DNA of 12,478 nucleotides, taken from DATATV01 sp035551355 (GTDB lineage Bacteria > Actinomycetota > Actinomycetes > Mycobacteriales > Pseudonocardiaceae). The stretch's first letter is position 1, and each line of letters opens with the position of its first letter. Positions 5,999 to 12,478 of this stretch are shown piece by piece. The notes beneath the pieces were generated by a model. It made no database searches, had not been told where the DNA came from, and saw nothing but the letters and a program-made list of their open reading frames with translations. The position numbers were made by a program, and so were the translations under genes. The DNA is taken from positions 1 to 12,478 of the forward strand of contig DASZNF010000096.1 of the NCBI GenBank assembly GCA_035551355.1, read 5' to 3'.

Positions 5999-7422
5999 TG
6001 CGCGCACATCCGGCCGGCCCCCGGCATGCCGACGTCCTGTTGCCGGCCAATACCGCGGGCCCGGCCCCGGTCGACGAGGACGCGCTCAACGAACTGCATC
6101 CGGCGGTGTGGCCGCGGCACGCCGCCCGGGACGCCGCCGGCGTGGTCTGGCTGTCCGATGTGGACGTTCGAGACCTGGTCGAAGCCTACGACACTCCGCT
6201 GTTCGTGTTGGACGAAAAGGACTTCCGGGAGCGCTGCCGGGAACACGCCCGCGCGTTCGGGGATCCGGCTGCGGTGCACTACGCGTGCAAGGCGTTCCTG
6301 TCCGTCCAGATCGCCCGGTGGGTGGCCGAGGAAGGACTGGGCATCGATGTGTGCAGCGGCGGGGAACTGGCCGTGGCGTTGCGCGCGGACTTCCCGCCCG
6401 AGCGGATCGCCTTGCACGGCAACAACAAATCCAGTGCCGAACTGGCGGCCGCGGTGGACGCGGGCGTCGGTGTGATCGTGCTGGACTCGTTCTTCGAGAT
6501 CGCCCGGCTGGACGCCATCACCCGGGACCGCGGGGTGCGCCAGCCGGTGATGGTGCGGGTCACCGTCGGCGTGGAGGCGCACACCCACGAGTTCATCGCC
6601 ACCGCGCACGAGGACCAGAAGTTCGGTTTCTCCATCGCCTCCGGCAACGCCGCCGAGGCGGTGCGCCGGGTGCTCAAGTGCGGCGGGCTGGAACTGGTCG
6701 GGCTGCACAGTCACATCGGGTCGCAGATCTACGACGCGGACGGCTTCGAGGTGGCCGCGCACCGGGTGATCAGCCTCCTGGCCACGCTGCGAGACGAACA
6801 CGGATCGTCCCTTGTGGACTCCATCACGACCATCGATCTGGGCGGTGGCCTTGGAATCGCGTACACGGCCGACGACGATCCGCCGCCGCCGGCCGCGCTG
6901 GCCGCGCAGCTGCGCCAGATCGTGGCCCACGAGGCGGACGCGGCCGGGTTGCCCCGGCCCCGGATCACCGTGGAACCGGGCCGGGCCATCGTCGGGCCGA
7001 GCACCGTCACGCTGTATCAGGTCGGCACCATCAAGGACGTCGACCTCGGGCACGGCACCAGCCGCCGGTACGTCAGCGTGGACGGCGGGATGAGCGACAA
7101 CGTGCGCACCGCGCTCTACGACGCGGTGTACGACTGCCGGCTGGTGTCGCGGGCCTCCGACGCGCCGCCCGCACTGTGCCGGGTGGTCGGAAAGCATTGC
7201 GAGAGCGGGGATGTGGTGGTGCGGGACTGCTGGCTGCCCGGCGATCTGGCACCCGGCGACCTGCTCGCGGTCGCGGCCACCGGCGCCTACTGCTACTCGA
7301 TGGCCAACGGCTACAACCGGCTGCCGCGGCCCGCGGTGGTCGCCGTCGCCGATGGCACCCACCGGGCGTTGTTGCGCCGGGAGACCGAAGACGACCTGTT
7401 CCGCCTGGAGGTTGCCCCGTGA
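5998..7422 (+). CDS. lysA: Diaminopimelate decarboxylase
   Basis: LysA converts meso-diaminopimelate to L-lysine plus CO2, the last step of lysine synthesis, as a cytosolic PLP-dependent fold-III enzyme. The 474-aa product has the PLP Lys98 in YACKAF, HGNNKS (140-145), HSHIGSQ, the phosphate-binding GGGLG (282-286), EPGR (326-329), the active-site Cys401 in CESGD (401-405), and Tyr431 in GAYCYS. All key residues are present. The N-terminus is about 25 residues longer than the M. tuberculosis protein. ATG 5998 shares one base with the upstream TGA and has GGAG 8 nt before it; GTG 5995 is the alternative and would overlap by 4 nt. Overlaps at both ends imply translational coupling to the ArgRS-like gene and to hom. 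Confidence 0.96.
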   Translation: MRAHPAGPRHADVLLPANTAGPAPVDEDALNELHPAVWPRHAARDAAGVVWLSDVDVRDLVEAYDTPLFVLDEKDFRERCREHARAFGDPAAVHYACKAFLSVQIARWVAEEGLGIDVCSGGELAVALRADFPPERIALHGNNKSSAELAAAVDAGVGVIVLDSFFEIARLDAITRDRGVRQPVMVRVTVGVEAHTHEFIATAHEDQKFGFSIASGNAAEAVRRVLKCGGLELVGLHSHIGSQIYDADGFEVAAHRVISLLATLRDEHGSSLVDSITTIDLGGGLGIAYTADDDPPPPAALAAQLRQIVAHEADAAGLPRPRITVEPGRAIVGPSTVTLYQVGTIKDVDLGHGTSRRYVSVDGGMSDNVRTALYDAVYDCRLVSRASDAPPALCRVVGKHCESGDVVVRDCWLPGDLAPGDLLAVAATGAYCYSMANGYNRLPRPAVVAVADGTHRALLRRETEDDLFRLEVAP

Positions 7423-8720
7423 CCGACAAGAAGATCCGGGTGGCGCTGCTGGGTTGCGGCACCGTGGGGGTCGAGGTGGTCCGGCTGCTGCGCGAGCAGG
7501 CCGGCGACCTGGCCCAGCGGGTCGGCGCCCCGCTGGAGCTGGCCGGGGTCGCGGTGCGCCGCCCCAACCGGCACCCCGAGGTGCCGGCCGAGCTGCTCAC
7601 CACCGACGCCACCGCGCTGGTCGAATCGCCGGACGTGGACGTGGTGGTCGAGGTGATCGGCGGCATCGAACTTGCCCGCACCCTGTTGCTGTCCGCGCTG
7701 GCCGCGGGCAAGTCGGTGGTGACCGCGAACAAGGCGCTGCTGGCCGAGTGCGGGGCCGAACTGTTCGCCGCGGCCGAGGTCTCCGGCGCCGACCTGTACT
7801 TCGAGGCGGCGGTGGCCGGGGCCATCCCGCTGCTGCGGCCGTTGCGGGAATCCCTTGCGGGGGACCGGATAACCCGGGTGACCGGAATCGTCAACGGCAC
7901 CACCAACTACATCCTGTCCGCCATGGACGCCACCGGCGCCGGCTACGGCGAGGCGCTGGACGAGGCCAGCCGGCTCGGGTACGCCGAGGCCGATCCGACC
8001 GCGGACGTGGACGGGTTCGACGCTGCGGCCAAGGCCGCCATCCTGGCCTCGCTGGCCTTCCACAGCCGGGTCACCGCCGCCGACGTGCACCGGGAGGGCA
8101 TCTCGGCCATCACCGCGGCCGACGTGGCGGCGGCGAAACTGCTGGGGCGCACGGTGAAGCTCCTCGCGCTGTGCGAGCGGGTGACCGCCGCCGACGGCAG
8201 TGAATCGGTGTCGGTGCGGGTGCATCCGGCGATGATTCCGCGCACCCACCCGCTCGCCGGGGTGTCCGGCGCGTTCAACGCGGTGTTCGTGGAGGCCGAC
8301 GCGGCCGGGCAGCTGATGTTCTACGGCCAGGGCGCAGGCGGCGCGCCCACCGCCAGTGCGGTGCTGGGCGACCTGGTCGCGGTGGCGCGCAACCAGATGG
8401 CCGGCGGCCGGGGCTCCCGGGAGTCGGCCTACGCGGCGCTGCCGGTGCGGCCGATGGGACAGGCCAGCACCCGCTATCACGTCAGCCTGGACGTGGCCGA
8501 CCGGGCCGGTGTGCTGGCCCAGGTGGCGGCGGTGTTCGCCGAACACGACGTGAGCATCGCCTCGGTGCGCCAGGAAGGCCGCACCCGGGATGCCAGTCTG
8601 GTCGTCGTCACGCACGCCGCGCCCGACGCGGCGCTGCGCTCGACGGTCGACAAGATCGCCGGGCTGCCGGTGGTCCGCGAAGTGGTCAGTGTGATGCGGG
8701 TGGAAGGCGAGCAACCATGA
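7419..8720 (+). CDS. hom: Homoserine dehydrogenase
   Basis: Hom reduces aspartate semialdehyde to homoserine with NAD(P)H, the branch point toward threonine and methionine. The 433-aa product starts with GCGTVG (12-17) of the nucleotide-binding Rossmann fold. It then has catalytic Lys105 in TANKALL, NGTTNY (159-164), the substrate-site EADP (190-193) and Lys205 in DAAAK. A C-terminal ACT domain starts at about residue 352 (YHVSLDVADRAGVLAQV), as in feedback-inhibited actinobacterial enzymes, so allosteric control by threonine is likely. GTG 7419 overlaps the lysA stop by 4 nt (GTGA) and has GGAGG 7 nt upstream. It is monofunctional, with no fused aspartokinase. Confidence 0.96.
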   Translation: MTDKKIRVALLGCGTVGVEVVRLLREQAGDLAQRVGAPLELAGVAVRRPNRHPEVPAELLTTDATALVESPDVDVVVEVIGGIELARTLLLSALAAGKSVVTANKALLAECGAELFAAAEVSGADLYFEAAVAGAIPLLRPLRESLAGDRITRVTGIVNGTTNYILSAMDATGAGYGEALDEASRLGYAEADPTADVDGFDAAAKAAILASLAFHSRVTAADVHREGISAITAADVAAAKLLGRTVKLLALCERVTAADGSESVSVRVHPAMIPRTHPLAGVSGAFNAVFVEADAAGQLMFYGQGAGGAPTASAVLGDLVAVARNQMAGGRGSRESAYAALPVRPMGQASTRYHVSLDVADRAGVLAQVAAVFAEHDVSIASVRQEGRTRDASLVVVTHAAPDAALRSTVDKIAGLPVVREVVSVMRVEGEQP

Positions 8721-9796
8721 CGACCGCGGCAGCGGCCATTCGACCCGGCTGGCCGGGCATCATCCACGCCTACGCCAACCGGCTTCCGTTGCCGGACAAC
8801 GCAAAGGTGGTCACTCTGCAGGAAGGTGGCACCCCGCTGCTCGAGGCGCCGCACCTGGCCGGGCTGACCGCCTGCCGGGTGCTGCTGAAGGTCGAGGGGG
8901 CCAACCCGACCGGTTCGTTCAAGGACCGGGGCATGACCATGGCCATGACCCACGCGCTGGCCGCCGGGTCCAAGGCGGTGATCTGCGCGTCCACCGGCAA
9001 CACCTCGGCCTCGGCCGCCGCCTATGCCGCGCGGGCCGGGATGACCTGCGCGGTGCTCGTGCCCAGCGGCAAGATCGCGCTGGGCAAGCTGGCCCAGGCG
9101 GTCGCGCACGGCGCGCGCATCCTGCAGGTGGACGGCAACTTCGACGACTGCCTTGAGCTGGCCCGCAAAACCGCCGCGCAGTACCCGATCGAACTGGTCA
9201 ACTCGGTCAACCCGGTGCGCATCCAGGGCCAGAAGACTGCGGCGTTCGAGGTGTGCGACGTGCTCGGCGGCGCGCCGGACATCCATGTGCTGCCGGTGGG
9301 CAACGCGGGCAACATCACCGCCTACTGGGCCGGGTACCGCGAATACGCGCGCGACGGCGTCATCGCGAGTACGCCACGTATGTTCGGCATCCAGGCTGCC
9401 GGGGCGGCGCCGCTGGTGCACGGCGCGCCGGTGCGCGAGCCGGAGACCATCGCCACCGCGATCCGGATCGGCAGCCCGGCCTCGTGGCAGGGCGCGGTCA
9501 CCGCGCGGGACGAGTCCGATGGGCTGTTCGAGAAGGTCACCGACGAGCAGATTCTGGCCGCCTACCGGCTGCTGGCCGCCAGGGAGGGCGTGTTCGTCGA
9601 GCCCGCCTCGGCCGCCAGTGTGGCCGGACTGTTGCTGACCGCGGCCGACGGGCGGTTGCCCTCGGGCTCGCTGGTGGTGTGCACGGTCACCGGGCACGGA
9701 CTCAAGGACCCGGCCACCGCGCTGGAGGCCGCCGTGCAGATCGAGCCGTTGCCGGTGGACCCGCAGGCGGTGGCCACCGCGCTGGAACTGGCGTGA
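8717..9796 (+). CDS. thrC: Threonine synthase
   Basis: ThrC converts O-phosphohomoserine and water to L-threonine and phosphate, using PLP. The 359-aa product is the short bacterial class. PLP Lys69 lies in GSFKDRGM, the substrate-binding loop is STGNTSASAA (from 92), and the glycine-rich phosphate loop is VGNAGN (194-199). The start ATG overlaps the hom stop by 4 nt (ATGA), so translation is probably coupled. thrC precedes thrB, the order also found in mycobacteria, although ThrB acts before ThrC in the pathway. No abnormal residues were seen. Confidence 0.96.
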   Translation: MTTAAAAIRPGWPGIIHAYANRLPLPDNAKVVTLQEGGTPLLEAPHLAGLTACRVLLKVEGANPTGSFKDRGMTMAMTHALAAGSKAVICASTGNTSASAAAYAARAGMTCAVLVPSGKIALGKLAQAVAHGARILQVDGNFDDCLELARKTAAQYPIELVNSVNPVRIQGQKTAAFEVCDVLGGAPDIHVLPVGNAGNITAYWAGYREYARDGVIASTPRMFGIQAAGAAPLVHGAPVREPETIATAIRIGSPASWQGAVTARDESDGLFEKVTDEQILAAYRLLAAREGVFVEPASAASVAGLLLTAADGRLPSGSLVVCTVTGHGLKDPATALEAAVQIEPLPVDPQAVATALELA

Positions 9797-10668
9797 CCGG
9801 CGGCGTCCGGGTCACCGTGCCCGCGTCCTCGGCCAATCTCGGGCCCGGGTTCGACGCGCTGGGATTGGCTCTCGGCCTCTACGACACGGTGGAGGTGCGG
9901 CCAACCGGCAGTGGACTGACGGTGAAGGTCGAGGGGCAGGGCGCCGATCAGGTGCCCGGTGACGAACGACACCTTGTGGTGCGCGCGCTGCACGCTGCGG
10001 CCGAACACCTCGGGCTGGAGCTGGCCGGGCTGGATCTGCTGTGCCGCAACGCGATTCCGCACTCCCGGGGGCTGGGCTCCTCGGCCGCCGCGGTGGTCGC
10101 CGGGATCGCCGCGGCCTACGCGCTGGCCGGGCGCGCGCTGGACGATGCGGCGCTGCGGCTGGCCGGGGAGTTCGAGGGACATGCCGACAACGCGGCGGCC
10201 AGCCTGTTCGGCGGGCTGGTGCTGGCCTGGGGTGGCGAAACGGGTTTCCGGGCGGTGCGACTGGAACCACTGCCCGGGCTGCGGCCGGTGGCGCTGGTGC
10301 CGGCCGAGGAGTCGGCCACCTCGACCACCCGGGGGCTGCTGCCCGCGGAGGTGCCGCACGCGGACGCGGCGTTCAACGCCGGCCGCACCGCGCTGGCCGT
10401 GCACGCCTTCACCACCGCCCCCGACCTGCTGTTCGCCGCCACCGAGGACCGGCTGCACCAGGACTACCGCAAACCGGCCTGGCCCGCGACGAGCACACTG
10501 GTCGGCGCGTTGCGCGCGGCCGGGGTGCCGGCGACCGTGTCCGGCGCCGGTCCGTCGGTGCTCGCGCTGCCCGCGGGCGGCGAGTTGCCCGGCGAGGTGG
10601 ATCTGACCGGTTTTTCCGTGCTGCCACTGGAGATCGACCGTACCGGCGTGCACTGCGAACCGCTCTAG
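9793..10668 (+). CDS. thrB: Homoserine kinase
   Basis: ThrB phosphorylates homoserine with ATP to O-phosphohomoserine, the substrate of ThrC. The 291-aa product has the three GHMP-kinase motifs: PASSANLGPGFD (10-21), PHSRGLGSSAA (89-99, the ATP loop) and SGAGPS (250-255). GTG 9793 overlaps the thrC stop by 4 nt; the preceding GGAA is a weak Shine-Dalgarno, so initiation probably depends on coupling. It closes the operon. A gap of about 390 bp with its own promoter separates it from rho. Confidence 0.96.
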   Translation: MTGGVRVTVPASSANLGPGFDALGLALGLYDTVEVRPTGSGLTVKVEGQGADQVPGDERHLVVRALHAAAEHLGLELAGLDLLCRNAIPHSRGLGSSAAAVVAGIAAAYALAGRALDDAALRLAGEFEGHADNAAASLFGGLVLAWGGETGFRAVRLEPLPGLRPVALVPAEESATSTTRGLLPAEVPHADAAFNAGRTALAVHAFTTAPDLLFAATEDRLHQDYRKPAWPATSTLVGALRAAGVPATVSGAGPSVLALPAGGELPGEVDLTGFSVLPLEIDRTGVHCEPL

Positions 10669-10740
10669 GGGAATAACCTTCACCAGCGCGCGGTTGCAGG
10701 TCACGACGGTCCTCGAGAGCGACGCACCGGGGCGGGGTTG

Positions 10741-10769
10741 TTGCACACCGCGTCACGGACGTCTAGGCT
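10741..10769 (+). promoter_or_regulatory. Probable sigma-A-type promoter of rho
   Basis: TTGCAC (10741-10746), a 17-bp spacer and TAGGCT (10764-10769) match the actinobacterial housekeeping promoter pattern well. Transcription would start near 10776. It implies that rho has its own promoter independent of the threonine operon. Confidence 0.6.
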
Positions 10770-10803
10770 CGAGGCAGTTCAGTCACCGCGCGCACGGACG
10801 CCG

Positions 10804-10834
10804 GTGCACCCCCGGGTTTTTTCCCGGGTGTCAC
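10804..10834 (+). terminator. Strong hairpin with U6 loop in the rho leader (terminator or attenuator)
   Basis: CCCGGG-TTTTTT-CCCGGG forms the core, extended outward by about five further pairs (GTG/CAC and AC/GT) around one mismatch and one bulge. The T run is in the loop, not behind the stem, so it is not a classical intrinsic terminator. It begins about 30 nt after the predicted start of transcription and could end thrB readthrough or attenuate rho. Confidence 0.5.
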
Positions 10835-10982
10835 TCCTGCTGAAAGGTGGCCTCGTCATCAGACGGAGGTCGGCGTTGGCGGGTACCCGATAGCCGTGGT
10901 GACCGGGCAGTCCTTTGTCGGCGGCTCGACGTCGTGCGGAGGAGATCCTCTCCCCGTCGTGCGCCGCCGGAAAGGGCGACGT

Positions 10983-11013
10983 TTTGCCGGCCCGCATTCC
11001 GCCGGGCGGCAAA
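10983..11013 (+). promoter_or_regulatory. Second stem-loop in the rho leader
   Basis: TTTGCC-g-GCCC (10983-10993) pairs with GGGC-GGCAAA (11004-11013): ten pairs, one bulged G and a 10-nt loop. It ends about 35 nt before the ribosome binding site of rho. A regulatory role is speculative. Confidence 0.35.
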
Positions 11014-11047
11014 TCCGCTGGTCCGCGTAGGAGGCGCCGGACCGGTC

Positions 11048-11054
11048 AGGAAGG
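11048..11054 (+). promoter_or_regulatory. Shine-Dalgarno of rho
   Basis: AGGAAGG lies 6 nt before GTG 11061. The nearby ATG (11057-11059) is in another frame that stops at 11087-11089, so the GTG is the start that opens the Rho frame. Confidence 0.75.
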
Positions 11055-11060
11055 ACATGT

Positions 11061-12478
11061 GTGAGCAACACCAATGTGCTGAACAGTGACACGGCAACTG
11101 CCGACTCTCCCGTCACTCCCAGTGGTTCGGATTCCGCGCGCAACGGCGAAACGCCGCGCCGCCGGGCCGGCCTGTCCGGCATGGTTCTTGCCGAGCTGCG
11201 TGAACTCGCTGGTCAGCTTGGCATCACCGGGACCACCGGCATGCGCAAGGGCGACCTGATCGCGGCCATCAAGGAGCGTCAGGGCGGTGGCTCTTCCCGG
11301 GCTGGTGGCTCCTCCGCGGCCGGGACCACGGCGACGCAGGACGAACTGCCGATCGGGGACGACGCGCCGCGCCGGTCCACCGAGCGCAACGGCAGGGCCG
11401 CCCGGGCACCCAAGGGCGACAAGTCCGCGGAGGCCAAGGCCGAGCCGACGGCGTCCACGCCGGAAACGCGCGAGGGCGGGGAGGACAACGGTCCGAGCCG
11501 CGGCCGGCGTCGGCGGGGTGCGTCCCGGCCGGCCGGCAGCCCGGACGGTGGCGGTCAGGGCAACCAGGAGGACTCCGGAGTGCAGCAGCGGTCAGGCGGC
11601 GACACCCAGCAGGGTGAACGCCGGGAACAGACCCAGGGCGACCGGCCCAGCCGGCGTCCCGAGTCCGACCGCCCGCAGGGCAACCGGCCGCAGGGCAACC
11701 GCCCGAACTCCGGCAACGACGATGACGACGACGATCGCGGTGGGCGGCGGGGCCGCCGGTTCCGCGACCGACGGCGTGGCGGCGACCGGGATCGCGGTGG
11801 CCGGGGCGGTCGCGGCGAGGGCGGTGCCGACACCGAGATCCGCGAGGACGACGTGCTGCTGCCCGTCGGCGGCATCCTCGACGTGCTGGACAACTACGCG
11901 TTCGTGCGCACTTCCGGCTACCTGGCCGGTCCCAACGACGTGTACGTCTCGCTGTCGCTGGTCCGCAAGTACGGGCTGCGCCGCGGTGACGCGGTCACCG
12001 GCGTGGTGCGCCAGCCGCGTGAGGGTGAGCAGCAGCGGCAGAAGTTCAACCCGCTGGTGCGGGTGGACAAGATCAACGGGCAGGAGCCCGAGCAGGCCAA
12101 GCAGCGGCCGGAGTTCACCAAGCTGACGCCGCTGTATCCGAACGAGCGGCTGCGCCTGGAGACCGACGCGCACGTGCTCACCACCCGGGTGATCGACCTG
12201 GTGATGCCGATCGGCAAGGGCCAGCGCGCGCTGATCGTGTCGCCGCCCAAGGCCGGCAAGACGATGGTGCTGCAGTCCATCGCCAACGCCATCACCACGA
12301 ACAACCCCGAGTGCCACCTCATGGTCGTGCTGATCGACGAGCGGCCGGAGGAGGTGACCGACATGCAGCGGTCGGTGAAGGGCGAGGTCATCTCCTCGAC
12401 CTTCGACCGTCCGCCGTCGGATCACACGACGGTGGCCGAGCTGGCCATCGAGCGGGCCAAGCGGCTGGTGGAGATGGG
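11061..12478 (+). CDS. rho: Transcription termination factor Rho (3' end beyond window)
   Basis: Rho is a hexameric RNA-dependent ATPase/helicase that terminates transcription. The window holds the first 472 residues. Residues about 38-75 are the SAP-like Rho N-terminal domain (LAELRELAGQLGI...MRKGDLIAAIK). A low-complexity actinobacterial insertion of about 190 residues follows, rich in Arg, Gly, Asp and Gln, with RPQGN repeats and six consecutive Asp near residue 220. The cold-shock RNA-binding domain begins near 265 (GGILDVLDNYAFVRTSGYL). Walker A is SPPKAGKT (394-401) and Walker B ends in LIDERPEE with Asp426. The VKGEVISSTFDRP segment is intact, and the frame runs open through VEMG at the edge. 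Downstream of thrB, rho is the usual neighbour in actinobacteria. Confidence 0.97.
   Translation, partial: MSNTNVLNSDTATADSPVTPSGSDSARNGETPRRRAGLSGMVLAELRELAGQLGITGTTGMRKGDLIAAIKERQGGGSSRAGGSSAAGTTATQDELPIGDDAPRRSTERNGRAARAPKGDKSAEAKAEPTASTPETREGGEDNGPSRGRRRRGASRPAGSPDGGGQGNQEDSGVQQRSGGDTQQGERREQTQGDRPSRRPESDRPQGNRPQGNRPNSGNDDDDDDRGGRRGRRFRDRRRGGDRDRGGRGGRGEGGADTEIREDDVLLPVGGILDVLDNYAFVRTSGYLAGPNDVYVSLSLVRKYGLRRGDAVTGVVRQPREGEQQRQKFNPLVRVDKINGQEPEQAKQRPEFTKLTPLYPNERLRLETDAHVLTTRVIDLVMPIGKGQRALIVSPPKAGKTMVLQSIANAITTNNPECHLMVVLIDERPEEVTDMQRSVKGEVISSTFDRPPSDHTTVAELAIERAKRLVEM

Larger units (their letters stand above)
10669..11060. other. Intergenic region and rho leader
   Basis: There is no convincing gene. 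The stretch holds a promoter, a stable hairpin with a U6 loop, a second hairpin, and a palindrome-like GGAGGAGATCCTCTCC (10938-10953) bordered by direct repeats CGTCGTGCG (10930-10938 and 10955-10963). A further stem GGTCCG/CGGACC (11020-11025/11038-11043) has GGAGG in its loop. No clear U-tailed terminator for thrB is visible. The predicted leader is about 285 nt, long for an ordinary 5' UTR. Confidence 0.6.

Noticed and set aside
4634..6007. Minus-strand open frame of 457 codons opposite the ArgRS-like gene
   Set aside because: Shadow frame of a high-GC gene; no recognisable domain, while the plus strand aligns with ArgRS throughout.
5883..7418. Apparent upstream extension of hom through the whole lysA region in one open frame
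   Set aside because: This part is Arg/Gly-rich nonsense out of frame with LysA; the Hom domain starts exactly at GTG 7419 with a good Shine-Dalgarno.
5941..10746. Four long minus-strand frames opposite lysA, hom, thrC and thrB
   Set aside because: Each is the antisense shadow of a well-supported gene with complete catalytic motifs; their compositions are typical non-coding GC-rich translations.
11287..12126. Plus-strand open frame of 279 codons inside rho
   Set aside because: It is rho read in another frame; the frame from 11061 gives Rho domains and both Walker motifs.

Overview
The window reads as chromosome from a high-GC actinobacterium. The evidence is strong GC3 bias in every core gene, frequent GTG starts, the gene order [argS-like]-lysA-hom-thrC-thrB-rho, an Arg/Asp-rich insertion in Rho, and an EphD-type hydrolase/SDR fusion. 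Pseudonocardiaceae or a close relative is my guess; no sequence here fixes the genus.

Region 1 (about 1-2390) is accessory DNA. A C-terminally truncated DUF262 protein of visibly lower GC runs on the minus strand. Upstream of it on the plus strand lies a 5'-truncated, frameshifted tyrosine-recombinase remnant. Both sit beside a tRNA-Arg(CCG) gene (2395-2466, minus), and a hairpin terminator separates the recombinase remnant from the tRNA. This looks like the decayed end of an element that once integrated at the tRNA.

Region 2 (2531-4240) is a single gene in which an alpha/beta hydrolase is fused to a short-chain dehydrogenase, as in mycobacterial EphD. A gene-free stretch of about 380 bp follows, holding a tandem repeat, an inverted repeat and a probable promoter.

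Region 3 (4619-10668) is a tightly coupled operon of five genes joined by 1-4 nt overlaps: an ArgRS-like protein, lysA (last step to lysine), hom, thrC and thrB (homoserine and threonine branch). The first gene occupies the place of argS in related genomes, but its product cannot be a normal arginyl-tRNA synthetase. The HIGH motif reads PVAQ, the KMSKR motif reads RMGRR, and about 90 residues of the catalytic core are missing. The N-terminal tRNA-binding domain and the C-terminal anticodon-binding domain remain. It is a tRNA-binding-type pseudoenzyme leading a lysine/threonine operon, and it is the most interesting object in the window.

Region 4 (10669-12478) is a leader of about 390 bp with a good sigma-A-type promoter and two hairpins, followed by rho, which runs off the right edge.
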